DNA of 40,116 nt, taken from a virus. Made by a program: the position numbers and the translations under genes. The stretch lies in the IMG/VR virus record IMGVR_UViG_3300032132_000754, positions 1 through 40,116 of that record. One strand, written 5' to 3'. The notes below the pieces were generated by a model. The model did no database searches, was not told where the DNA came from, and was given only the letters and a program-made list of their open reading frames with translations. Positions 8,354-16,537 of the stretch are shown here, piece by piece; position 1 is the first letter of the stretch, and the number at the start of each line of letters is the position of its first letter.

Positions 8354-10315
8354 TTAACCCCTAAAGTATTTCAGGATGTGCTTCTTTTTAGTTACTCCAG
8401 GCCCCAAAATTGGACGTTTACTATTTTTATCAATAGTAATACCCTGTCCGACCTGCATAGTAAATCTAGCCAACTCTTCGGCTTGGTTAACTTTACCACT
8501 ATACATTTCAGAAGAGCTACCCATGGGAGCCATCAAGCCCTTGCCTTTGAGCTTGTCGAACTTAGAAGAACCTTTTCCAGCTATGACCGGAGCATTTGAG
8601 TCTGCTCCGGAACTAATGTTATTTAACGGCATAAGGCCGATATTATCCCTCATTAAGGCGCTGTTAATACCTACTAAAGTTAATGTAAGGGCCATGACCA
8701 AGTCATCGGTGTTTCCAGTACCAGGTTCGTTGCCATATCGCCCATTACCAAGATGGATGTAAATGCAACATTCATGATAAAGTCTCGTAGAACGCAATAT
8801 GTAACCATCTTCGTCGCCAACATTATCAATAAGATGTTTAATCAATACTGGCTTGGTAGAAGCAGAAGTCGGATAGCCGATTTGGTTATATTTTACCTTC
8901 AATGTAGCAGTAGTCTTACTATGGCGATAAAGGTTCGGATACATCAAATCTTTATCTAGCTCTTGAGTAACTGATTGGCCAATGCCGGTGCGCTCGCAAA
9001 CAACATGGGCATTATTGTACATCCGACCAATATAGTCAGTCATCCTAGCAAACATCTTTGGCAGCACTTTAATCTTCAGTTCTGCTACTTGACGTTGAGT
9101 AGTGGCATCGATTACTTGCAGTCCACAAAAGTCACTGGCTTCACCAGTCGAGGTGTCAGCCCCTACGACATAAGTATGTGGCTTTGAAATTTCTGTTGGA
9201 AGAGAACGCGGGTCAATGCCCTTCTTCTTAGCTGCAGAGATGGCAGCTTCGGCATCCTCCTTAGTATATGGCTTTTCCCATACCCATAGCAAATCTTGGA
9301 AATCTAATGTGAGGTGCTCATCTAAGGCAGGGTTGGAATAATCCACCATGCCGATTGTGGTGTATTCATCGCTAGTTACCAAATTGATTTGGGCTAAAGC
9401 TTTCCTGCTCAGTACAGTATCACCAGATCCGATAAATTCGGCTAAAACTTCTTGACGGAATTTACTATCATCGCCTTTGGTGGCGAGGTTACGATACTCA
9501 CCCTCTAACCACGGACTCCAAAAAGTCTTACCAGTAGGACCAGGGCCATATTTCTCGACCTCACGAGGATCGATAAGTTCTTTTAATTCTCTGGTCGGAG
9601 CAATGATAGTCTTCAGTCCGTTGAGTTCATCCTCGAACTCAAGTTTCCAGTCCATATCCCACCAATTAATGATGATAGGATTGAAGTCATTGGCCTTATC
9701 AACAGCCCCGGCCCAAGTTTTCCAGTACCAGTTTCCAACACCTTTAGGGGTTGAAACAATGATTACTGATCCACCGTGTTGTAGTGTTGACCAACCACCA
9801 GCCCACATATCCTCCATGCGATCAATGAATGCGGCTTCATCAATAATATTCAATGATGAAGCGTTCGATCGTAGAGTGTCGGGACTAGAGGTTAGACTCT
9901 TAATACTTGATCCGTTGGTGAAGCTAAGTGTGTGCTCGTTCATCGTATCCGGCTTCCACAACTCTTTCATCCATGACGGAAGATTATTGTAGGCGAATTT
10001 GACGTTACGAGCTAAGTATTCTTTAGCGTCATCATCTCGTTTTGAAACAATTAGAACAGTCTTATCGTTATAAAACATTGCGTACCACAATGCAAACGAA
10101 CCTGTTAGAGTTGAAATGCCACACTGCCGACATTTCTTGAACACGTTAAAACGCTTATTCATGAAATGTCGGAGACATTTTTTCTGATACGAGAATAGTT
10201 TAAAAGGAAGGATTCCCAGCTTAGGATGCTTTACTTTGCAGAAATTATCAATAAAAAATGACGGGCTCTTTTGGCACCGTTTGATAATCTGAGCAATTAC
10301 TGGGTCTATCGGCAT
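8354..10315 (-). CDS. gp17: Terminase large subunit, T4 gp17-like
   Basis: 653 residues (T4 gp17 is 610). Two-domain packaging motor. ATPase domain: deviant Walker A KKCRQCGIST (60-69), Walker B LNIIDEAAF (155-163) with Glu160 as probable catalytic carboxylate, and coupling motif STPKG (188-192). RNase H-fold nuclease domain: Asp387 in VVGADTSTGEASD, Glu441 in VVCERTGIG, and Asp537-Asp538 in NTDDLVMAL, the expected acidic triad. The P-loop lacks the usual Lys before Ser/Thr (Ile68 instead), with basic residues at its front (Lys60, Lys61, Arg63), as in other viral terminases with a shifted lysine. The start lies just downstream of an inverted repeat that contains its AGGA ribosome site. Confidence 0.94.
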   Translation of the reverse strand: MPIDPVIAQIIKRCQKSPSFFIDNFCKVKHPKLGILPFKLFSYQKKCLRHFMNKRFNVFKKCRQCGISTLTGSFALWYAMFYNDKTVLIVSKRDDDAKEYLARNVKFAYNNLPSWMKELWKPDTMNEHTLSFTNGSSIKSLTSSPDTLRSNASSLNIIDEAAFIDRMEDMWAGGWSTLQHGGSVIIVSTPKGVGNWYWKTWAGAVDKANDFNPIIINWWDMDWKLEFEDELNGLKTIIAPTRELKELIDPREVEKYGPGPTGKTFWSPWLEGEYRNLATKGDDSKFRQEVLAEFIGSGDTVLSRKALAQINLVTSDEYTTIGMVDYSNPALDEHLTLDFQDLLWVWEKPYTKEDAEAAISAAKKKGIDPRSLPTEISKPHTYVVGADTSTGEASDFCGLQVIDATTQRQVAELKIKVLPKMFARMTDYIGRMYNNAHVVCERTGIGQSVTQELDKDLMYPNLYRHSKTTATLKVKYNQIGYPTSASTKPVLIKHLIDNVGDEDGYILRSTRLYHECCIYIHLGNGRYGNEPGTGNTDDLVMALTLTLVGINSALMRDNIGLMPLNNISSGADSNAPVIAGKGSSKFDKLKGKGLMAPMGSSSEMYSGKVNQAEELARFTMQVGQGITIDKNSKRPILGPGVTKKKHILKYFRG

Positions 10316-10320
10316 AATGA

Positions 10321-10350
10321 TCCTAATTTATATTTACTTATAAATTAGGA
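10321..10350. promoter_or_regulatory. Perfect 12-bp inverted repeat upstream of terminase
   Basis: Arms TCCTAATTTATA (10321-10332) and TATAAATTAGGA (10339-10350) are perfectly complementary, with a 6-base loop. In the transcript the 3' arm carries AGGA, the likely ribosome site, 5 bases before the terminase ATG at 10315, so a hairpin would hide it. The 3' arm as read on the minus strand, preceded by AAA, also gives AAATATAAAT, a late-promoter-like box. It could be a translational switch, an operator, a weak terminator after the small terminase gene, or a mix; no U-run follows it. Confidence 0.6.
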
Positions 10351-10353
10351 AAA

Positions 10354-10947
10354 TTACTTCTCTGTTTCGTCGTCGTATTGCTCGGTCTTCAACAGCTCGG
10401 CTAATTGACTAGCATCGAAACTCATGTTGACTTGATTAAAGACCTCATTGCCCTTACTGGCAGACATCAATTTCGGAATAGACTCTAATGCTTTAATAGC
10501 AGTTTGAGCAATTTCGTTTTTTACACGTACCGCATCAGCAACTTTCTCAAGATAAATCCTAGGAACTTTTCCGCCATTCATAATGACACCCATAAAAGCG
10601 TCAATTACTTCTTGGGCTTGCACACGGTCGTGTTGATAATTTTCAATAATGTCGTTGAAAATATGGTTGTATTGCTTAAAGATTTGGGTGAATTGTTTAT
10701 TGAAAATTTCTGGTAAATTTTCTGGCTCGGCCTTTACTATAGAGACGTCTGCTTTTTCTTCTTCCAGCAGCATAGACAGCATTGGGGCTGGTTTAGGTCG
10801 ACGAGGAGTGGGAGGAACTTCGATGACTTCCTTCTTTTTCCCGCCGCCACTTTTGCTACCCTTTTTGGATAGAGGCTCAGTCTCAGACAATTCTTCTAAC
10901 AACGCCTTTAATTCATCTGGGTTATTCGATGCTTTATCTTTATCCAT
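10354..10947 (-). CDS. Probable terminase small subunit (gp16-like)
   Basis: 197 residues (T4 gp16 is 164). Named mainly by position directly before the large subunit. The N-terminal 60 residues are charged, with a basic Lys/Gly/Pro segment (SKKGSKSGGGKKK). Residues 75-160 are predicted helical with heptad character (NKQFTQIFKQYNHIFNDIIE, then a VRVKNEIAQTAIKALES helix), the central coiled-coil expected of T4-type small terminases that recognise DNA and stimulate gp17 ATPase. No recognisable helix-turn-helix. The ATG overlaps the preceding stop by 8 bases (ATGGATAA), with AAGG upstream. Another role for a coiled-coil protein is possible. Confidence 0.5.
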   Translation of the reverse strand: MDKDKASNNPDELKALLEELSETEPLSKKGSKSGGGKKKEVIEVPPTPRRPKPAPMLSMLLEEEKADVSIVKAEPENLPEIFNKQFTQIFKQYNHIFNDIIENYQHDRVQAQEVIDAFMGVIMNGGKVPRIYLEKVADAVRVKNEIAQTAIKALESIPKLMSASKGNEVFNQVNMSFDASQLAELLKTEQYDDETEK

Positions 10948-11725
10948 TTATCAGCCTTAACACGCTGTCGATCCTAGCCTGAGCATCAGAACTGTGGTGT
11001 TTATTTAGAATTTCGGCTGCCTCAAAAATCAAGTCGTATCCCTCGCCCTTAACTTTTTCGCTAGTTCTCATTTCTAATAGAGTAGTACGAATAGCGTCTT
11101 TGTGCTCCATGTCGCTAACAAATGATTCATTAAGTGTTTTATTCTTAATATGATCTAGAAGTTGAAAACATTCAATTTCAATCTTTGTTTTTTCTGGTTT
11201 CTCTGGCTTACTCTTAGCCAAAGGCTGGCCGTAGTTATTTCGCCTGCCGCCGTCTAGTGCCATTTTATTGCCAACACGTTTCTCCACAGATCCACCTTTA
11301 GACAATTTATCTTTGGGGTTTCCAGTAGCTGAATCACCTTTATTGCGAAATGCTCGGTCTCCAGTTTTTGGCACCGGACCTGCAGCTTTACGATTTAATT
11401 TGCTAACGATTTTCTCTACTCTACCACCCTCATGATTTATTCCTGGCAAGGCAGCTTCTTCAACAGATTGTCTGTTGTCGGTCATCGTCGGCTCAATGAC
11501 TAAATGTTTTAATCTCGCATCGTCATATTCAGCTCTAACTTTAAAGGTGATAGGTTGGCCACGAGATTGCTTAGTAGGGACGAAAACCGCTTTATCCGCT
11601 AAAGGAACCTTATCTTTCAGGCTTTTTACGAGTTCTGCATCAACTATAGCGAACTCCCCCGAATCGAAAGTAATTTCCTTCTCAAAATCTTCGTCTTCTA
11701 TATGCAAATCAGTCATCATCGCCAT
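10940..11725 (-). CDS. Unknown protein between late sigma factor and small terminase
   Basis: 261 residues, not recognised. An acidic N-terminal part (1-75) may be a small beta domain. The middle (about 90-180) is basic, Gly/Asn/Lys-rich and probably disordered, with the two similar segments GGRVEKIVSK and GGSVEKRVGN. The C-terminal 80 residues are predicted helical. The reading frame overlaps the sigma gene by 17 bases at its start and the small terminase by 8 bases at its end, so it is embedded in the same unit. The exact start is unclear: in-frame ATGs at 11725, 11719 and 11716 all lack a good ribosome site, and the last gives the tight ATGATGA overlap. Its place between gp55-like and terminase genes hints at a late-transcription or packaging accessory, but nothing in the sequence proves this. 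Confidence 0.7.
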   Translation of the reverse strand: MAMMTDLHIEDEDFEKEITFDSGEFAIVDAELVKSLKDKVPLADKAVFVPTKQSRGQPITFKVRAEYDDARLKHLVIEPTMTDNRQSVEEAALPGINHEGGRVEKIVSKLNRKAAGPVPKTGDRAFRNKGDSATGNPKDKLSKGGSVEKRVGNKMALDGGRRNNYGQPLAKSKPEKPEKTKIEIECFQLLDHIKNKTLNESFVSDMEHKDAIRTTLLEMRTSEKVKGEGYDLIFEAAEILNKHHSSDAQARIDSVLRLING

Positions 11726-12518
11726 CGTAATTCGAGCGCATTACTCTATGTTTATTTTCGGGCTGAAATTCTTCTTTATTAACAGGAGCATCAGAAAATT
11801 CAAAACTCCTAAGACGAATGTTCCGAATAAACCCAGAGATTTTAGCTCGTGAATGGCCAGTCTTCTTGACCAATTTATCAATCATCCCATCATGTGGTTT
11901 ATCATCTTCATAATATAACTCTTTAAGAGCATTTAAAATGTCCATGTGGACAGTATTAAATTGGCACACTTTGCCAGCTTCTTCAGTAAACCTGTCGAAT
12001 TTGAAATTAGTCCTAGATCCTTTAGAATCTAAGTGTTCTTTATAAGCCCCATAGTTTCGTTTATCCCTAGATTCTTTTTTAATATGGGCAAGCATAACTG
12101 TTTTGGCTACTTGAGACCACATATTGAAAACTTTAGTATGTCCTGGGCTATAATCGAACTTATAAAGACTACTTTCAATCTGGCACCAGGCCAATTGGTA
12201 TAAATCACCGAAAGCCGTGCCTTCACGACCATTGGTTAATGTATGTAGTTTATGAGTTCGAATGATCTGGCGAATCAGCTCAGATGCATTCGCCATGATC
12301 TCATCTCTGAGATCTTTAATCGTACAACCACTCTTAACATATTCAGTTAACAGTGACTCTACATAACCATTATCAAAATAGTAGTTTTTAGGAAGGTTTG
12401 GATTATGAGGTCTTTTGGGGTGAGACAGAGTGATTTGATCACTCTCCAAGAACTTTACCTTCTTGGCAGGCTTAAATCGATCTCCACCGCTTACTTCATC
12501 CTGATCACGTTTTGCCAT
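11709..12518 (-). CDS. Late-transcription sigma factor, T4 gp55-like
   Basis: 269 residues from ATG 12518 (T4 gp55 is 185). Residues about 85-155 resemble the sigma region 2 part of gp55: GTAFGDLYQLAWCQIESSLY, then KFDYSPGHTKVFNMWSQVAK, then a helix ending HIKKESRDKRNY, matching the T4 pattern of a helix, FD.....NPHAYITQACFNAF and an IKKERKE helix. Region 2 binds core polymerase and reads the -10 box. A C-terminal LVKKTGHSRAKISGFIRNIR stretch could be a helix-turn-helix absent from T4 gp55. ATG 12518 is chosen because a perfect GGAGG lies 6 bases upstream; a more upstream TTG at 12533 would put this site inside the gene. It would direct host polymerase to late promoters. Confidence 0.68.
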   Translation of the reverse strand: MAKRDQDEVSGGDRFKPAKKVKFLESDQITLSHPKRPHNPNLPKNYYFDNGYVESLLTEYVKSGCTIKDLRDEIMANASELIRQIIRTHKLHTLTNGREGTAFGDLYQLAWCQIESSLYKFDYSPGHTKVFNMWSQVAKTVMLAHIKKESRDKRNYGAYKEHLDSKGSRTNFKFDRFTEEAGKVCQFNTVHMDILNALKELYYEDDKPHDGMIDKLVKKTGHSRAKISGFIRNIRLRSFEFSDAPVNKEEFQPENKHRVMRSNYDGDDD

Positions 12519-12545
12519 AAATTTCCTCCGCAATATATGTACTTT

Positions 12546-12553
12546 CTATATTT
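12546..12553 (-). promoter_or_regulatory. Late-promoter-like element AAATATAG before the sigma gene
   Basis: The gap after the helicase stop reads GCAAATATAGAA in the transcription sense. It ends 27 bases before ATG 12518, leaving room for a transcript that contains the strong GGAGG ribosome site. If the gp55-like protein reads this element, the gene would be autoregulated (inference). Confidence 0.5.
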
Positions 12554-12567
12554 GCAGAATTTATGTC

Positions 12568-14082
12568 TTATTTAGGCAGACGAAATCTTCTCCTAACGAA
12601 TTCAGCGCCATCAATCGTTTTGCCAGCAACCACAACCTTAACATTATACCCCATATCAAGCATGCTTTTTAATTGTTCTTTGCTATGCTTATACAGATAA
12701 TAATTATCTAAGTGTAAGAAGAAAAACAGACGCGCAAAACCCCGATCATTCTTTCTAACTGATCGGCCAACCTTCTGGTCGAAATCTGACCACAATTTAC
12801 CGCCACCGCAGATGATCAGATTGTGAACTCCACCTTTAATGTCTAATCCACGTTTCAGAATCTTACCACCAATAAGACATTTTAGCTCATTATCGGTAAA
12901 CGCTTTTAATGCGACTTGTCTCTTCTTATTTGATGTCTTGCCATAGATAAAGACAGAATCTGGAATTTTCTCTTCTAGAGCTTTCCCAAGGTCAACAACA
13001 TTGTGAGTATCGACTAAAATCATGGTACGATCTTCTGGGAAAGCATCTACGATTCTTTTCACTTTTTGGTGATAAACATCGTTTTCAATTACTAGCTCAC
13101 GTTGGGCGATATCATAGGCAGTTCTATCATGTTTATCGCCTTTTTCTCCAATAGCAACCATTGTGCCGTGGACAGGAATGATAGCGCCAGCTTTTTCAAC
13201 TTCTTTCCTAGGAATTTCATAAATAATGGATCCTGTATGCTCCTTCAAGATTAGAGCCTCTACGGGTTTTGCTTTGTCGAATGGAGTTCCACTAAATCCG
13301 TACTTATACCGACCTGTAAAATATTTCATATATAATTGACGAAATCTTTTATCAGCCGCTTTATCAACTTCGTCTACTAGAAGCAGTTTTGAATGTTTTA
13401 CAATTTCTTGGAAAACTTTAGCATTATCCCTTCGTTTCTTCCATTGCTGATAATTCTTGCGTTTTAAAGAAGCAGGAGGAGACGATAACGATTGAATAGA
13501 CCCAACGACTACAGTTTGTCCATTAGGTCTAGCACCTCCATAAAAAAGACCAACATTGCCGGTACCACTGTCTACAACGTCGCGAAGTTCTAGTCTTTCC
13601 TTGATTTGTTCAATAATGATCCGTTGATCTGCGAAAATTACAGTAGAAACATTAAAAGCCTTTGTAACCGCCGCCATTAGCTCGGTTTTGCCACCTCCAG
13701 TTGGAACAGAAATAATGCCGACTTCGTTCCTATCAGGATGCATAGTATGCAAAGCTTCCATCTGGTATGGATATAATGTGATCCCAGGCAACATATCATC
13801 GCTATATTGTGGGTCTATAGTATTCGGCTCACGACGGTCATCAATTTGAAGCGGCCAACCGTGCTTTTTAGCTAGAATTTTTAATTCTTGTAGGAGTGGC
13901 CTTGCTAAACGGCTGTTGCGCTCATCATATTTGCGGAACCAACCATCCCACCTTTGTTGCGAAATGTCGATAAATTGTGCTCTAGGATGACGTTCACTAA
14001 AGTGGTCAATGATAGCTGGCTCAATAATACCAACTACTTGATTGATATAAACCCACTTGTTGTCTGCGATGATAGCTTGCAT
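12568..14082 (-). CDS. uvsW: UvsW-like superfamily 2 DNA helicase
   Basis: 504 residues (T4 UvsW is 503). ATP-dependent helicase that rewinds and branch-migrates DNA and drives replication fork regression and recombination in T4. Residues 40-85 match the UvsW N-terminal domain (QRWDGWFRKYDERNSRLARP, then an IL.KKHGWPLQID segment). Motif I is VPTGGGKT (126-133), motif II DEVD (237-240), motif III-type GFSGTP (262-267), motif V region LKRGLDIKGG (409-418) and motif VI QKVGRSVRKN (436-445). The C-terminal LDNYYLYKHSKEQLKSMLDM also has a UvsW-like counterpart. No clear ribosome site precedes the ATG (the leader is A/T-rich). It lies between the small 100-residue gene and the sigma factor gene. 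Confidence 0.85.
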   Translation of the reverse strand: MQAIIADNKWVYINQVVGIIEPAIIDHFSERHPRAQFIDISQQRWDGWFRKYDERNSRLARPLLQELKILAKKHGWPLQIDDRREPNTIDPQYSDDMLPGITLYPYQMEALHTMHPDRNEVGIISVPTGGGKTELMAAVTKAFNVSTVIFADQRIIIEQIKERLELRDVVDSGTGNVGLFYGGARPNGQTVVVGSIQSLSSPPASLKRKNYQQWKKRRDNAKVFQEIVKHSKLLLVDEVDKAADKRFRQLYMKYFTGRYKYGFSGTPFDKAKPVEALILKEHTGSIIYEIPRKEVEKAGAIIPVHGTMVAIGEKGDKHDRTAYDIAQRELVIENDVYHQKVKRIVDAFPEDRTMILVDTHNVVDLGKALEEKIPDSVFIYGKTSNKKRQVALKAFTDNELKCLIGGKILKRGLDIKGGVHNLIICGGGKLWSDFDQKVGRSVRKNDRGFARLFFFLHLDNYYLYKHSKEQLKSMLDMGYNVKVVVAGKTIDGAEFVRRRFRLPK

Positions 14083-14099
14083 AGCTTTAAAATACTACG

Positions 14100-14402
14100 C
14101 TATAATTGTAATTGCCCAGCACTGGTATAAGAACCAATCCGAATCTGATTGCTATTATCATCTATCACTAACTCGCCTAAATTATTAGAACAAGTGATTT
14201 GAATGTCATTGGGAGGTGTGGTATTCGGACCAATCCAAATTCCGTTCGGATTAATTGGTGGATAATACGGCAAAGGTTGGATTGGGGCTGGGGCGGCAAC
14301 AGGACGATCTGCGAGTTTCTTAGCTAGTTCCCTAAGAAACTCTACTTCGTCGCGTAGATCTTGGTTTTCTTGTTCTAATTGTTCTTTAGTTTTTTTAGAC
14401 AT
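14100..14402 (-). CDS. Small coiled-coil protein of unknown function
   Basis: 100 residues. Residues 1-32 are a strong coiled coil (KTKEQLEQENQDLRDEVEFL), followed by a Pro/Ala linker (PVAAPAPIQPLPYYPP) and a C-terminal segment rich in Asn, Ile, Gly and Ser that looks like short beta strands (NQIRIGSYTSAGQL). An oligomerising stalk joined to a small beta domain is a reasonable reading. The start at 14402 has AGGAATTAAA just upstream; a longer frame from 14438 would overlap the reductase gene and lacks a ribosome site. It begins 8 bases after the reductase stop. No family recognised. Confidence 0.6.
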   Translation of the reverse strand: MSKKTKEQLEQENQDLRDEVEFLRELAKKLADRPVAAPAPIQPLPYYPPINPNGIWIGPNTTPPNDIQITCSNNLGELVIDDNSNQIRIGSYTSAGQLQL

Positions 14403-14410
14403 TTTAATTC

Positions 14411-16516
14411 CTAAAATTCGCAAGATCCCCCGGCGCAAGCAACAGTCTCTCTAAGAGATGTGTTATCGGTGGTTTCTTCGAATGTTGTCCAATCTATTTT
14501 TTGAAAGCTATTAACTAAATTGTTCCATTTTTTAATATCTTCGTCTGTAACAATTTGTTCGTTAGGAGCCTGTTCATAGATTTTATCGCCAGATTTTGGC
14601 AACAAAGCAATGCCAGAGAAAATATGTCTATTGTCGTAGATGTACTTTACAACATCATCCCATTCATGTTCAGCCACGGAAACAGTATTACTAACATTAT
14701 GTGTTAATCCTGGGCTAGAATTTGGATCTGCAGTACCAGGAACCACCCAGTTTTCATATGTCTTTCTAACAATTTTCAAAAGATCCAAAGCGTTAAGATC
14801 GTCTTTGATAATGGCCTGGTCAGAAACTTCAATACAGAAAGTGATGACTTCATCACCAACTCCCCACACAGATTTTTCGACCGCTTGCGGGTTATGTAAT
14901 TTGAAAAAATGCAATGGCATCTGAACAACGTTTTGTTGCATTCGTCGGAAATAACGACGAGCGTGATGCGGGTGAATGCCAGAACTAGTGCCAAAAATCA
15001 ACGATGTACTACCCGCAGGCTTAGTACAAGTGACCCTGGCTGCAGCTTCAATGCCAATTTGTTCAGCATAATGGCGATTTACTTCAACGGCGTACTCTGC
15101 CATCTCTCGTTGTGTATCTTGGTTTAATAATAGATCGGGGTTTTCCATCCACCCAGTGACAGAAACGCCTAACAACCGCTCTCTACGAATGATCCGACGC
15201 GATACGTCGGTAAGATAATGGAAATAACTGAATCCCGCTTGTAATGTTCCAATAATGGTAGCTGCTTTAACTGCATTGCGGAAGTCTTCCTTAGAAAAGA
15301 TGGCTCCGCCATTTATCTCTGTAAGATTGCAGACCTGCCAACCCGATTCATTAGTAAGAGGGTCGACAGGATTTAAACCAATTTCGACACAAGGATTATA
15401 ACCATAATTCAAATCGTCTAAAAAGACAAATCCGGGTTCGCCATATTTGCGAGAATTAGAAATTATATCTTGGAATTGTGGCAAAGAACATTGGTCGCGT
15501 AGCAGTGCAACGCTGTTATTGCTACGCGCTCTCCAAGGCATGATGTTTTTCCAATATAGGAAAACATCATCACCTTTGGTGGGTTCTTCTGTCTTGCTAC
15601 CAGTACGCTTTAGATCCCAAGCAACAACAGCTCCCTCACCATAATCAACCAGCCAAGTGTCGTCTTTACGCTTATTAGAAAGAACTTTTACGTTCTGAGC
15701 AGAGAATGTCTTGGCAGCCATCATCTCTTCGTCGTCATGCGAGAAGATTGAAATTGTAGCTGATCGACGAATGCCGCCTGATAACACTGCATCAGCAGCC
15801 ATCATAATAATGTCGTAAACTTGAATTGGACGAAGCTTGGATTGTCCAGCTTCGACAGCTTCACGCAATGCACGCTTGATTCGTTTTAGTGCTGTTCTTA
15901 GAGGAGCAGCCCCAGGGGCGCGACCTCCACTGGTTTTCAACCACGATCCCTTACGGCGGATCTTTGTAAAATCGAAGAATACTTCGCGGCCCGAATTTGG
16001 TGTGCCAACTAGATAAGTCGACATTAGAACGTCTAATGAATCAGCCCATCCTTCAATTGTGTCACCAACAGTGTAAGTGAACACTTCTTTTTCATCTGGG
16101 CTTTTGTGTTTAATAAGTTTTGGCAATTTTGCCACATGCTGCTTTTGTACGCTAAATCCGACACCTACCCCGGATAACAACATCCATAGCGCTTCGCTAA
16201 AAAATCGAGGACGATCCGCGTGAGTATACGCGCAGTTATACATGCGCGCGTCATTCTGCAGGATGGCTTCTCCGCCAAATTGCATTGACCTCATAGAAGG
16301 AAGGACTTTTTTGTCCCTTACTTGCTCGAACGCCCAACGAATGTCTTCGTCAATGCCACGAGTTCCATATCTCTGAAGATGCATGTCTCGGACGCGGTCA
16401 ATGGCCTCGTCCCAGGTCTCTCGTCTTTTCTTTTTCTGGTCATATCGTGAGTATTTGGTGATGAAAATATATTCGCTAATAGCGTCAAGTTGATTAGATG
16501 GCAATAGTTTACCCAT
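14411..16516 (-). CDS. Class II (adenosylcobalamin-dependent) ribonucleotide reductase, monomeric type
   Basis: 701 residues, close to the Lactobacillus leichmannii RTPR length of 739. Reduces ribonucleotides, probably triphosphates, to deoxyribonucleotides with a B12-derived radical, independent of oxygen. Conserved points: Cys95 in MYNCAY and Cys396 in WQVCNL (the likely disulfide pair), NPCVEIG with Asn374, thiyl Cys376 and Glu378, SGGIRRSATISIFS (246-259), TKPAGSTSLIFGTSSGIHPH, and the C-terminal shuttle pair Cys694-Cys699 in CAGGSC. All catalytic residues that I can place are intact. No small radical-generating subunit gene lies nearby, as expected for class II. GAGGAAA precedes the ATG. 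It is enclosed by virion and DNA-metabolism genes, so it is probably transcribed along with them. Confidence 0.9.
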   Translation of the reverse strand: MGKLLPSNQLDAISEYIFITKYSRYDQKKKRRETWDEAIDRVRDMHLQRYGTRGIDEDIRWAFEQVRDKKVLPSMRSMQFGGEAILQNDARMYNCAYTHADRPRFFSEALWMLLSGVGVGFSVQKQHVAKLPKLIKHKSPDEKEVFTYTVGDTIEGWADSLDVLMSTYLVGTPNSGREVFFDFTKIRRKGSWLKTSGGRAPGAAPLRTALKRIKRALREAVEAGQSKLRPIQVYDIIMMAADAVLSGGIRRSATISIFSHDDEEMMAAKTFSAQNVKVLSNKRKDDTWLVDYGEGAVVAWDLKRTGSKTEEPTKGDDVFLYWKNIMPWRARSNNSVALLRDQCSLPQFQDIISNSRKYGEPGFVFLDDLNYGYNPCVEIGLNPVDPLTNESGWQVCNLTEINGGAIFSKEDFRNAVKAATIIGTLQAGFSYFHYLTDVSRRIIRRERLLGVSVTGWMENPDLLLNQDTQREMAEYAVEVNRHYAEQIGIEAAARVTCTKPAGSTSLIFGTSSGIHPHHARRYFRRMQQNVVQMPLHFFKLHNPQAVEKSVWGVGDEVITFCIEVSDQAIIKDDLNALDLLKIVRKTYENWVVPGTADPNSSPGLTHNVSNTVSVAEHEWDDVVKYIYDNRHIFSGIALLPKSGDKIYEQAPNEQIVTDEDIKKWNNLVNSFQKIDWTTFEETTDNTSLRETVACAGGSCEF

Positions 16517-16537
16517 GAAGAGATTTCCTCGAAGTCT

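Noticed and set aside
12519-12533. Upstream TTG start for the sigma gene
   Set aside because: It would place the perfect GGAGG inside the coding region; ATG 12518 has ideal spacing from that site.
14403-14438. Longer start for the 100-residue coiled-coil protein
   Set aside because: Overlaps the reductase gene, has a non-matching hydrophobic/basic lead, and AGGAATTAAA clearly marks ATG 14402.
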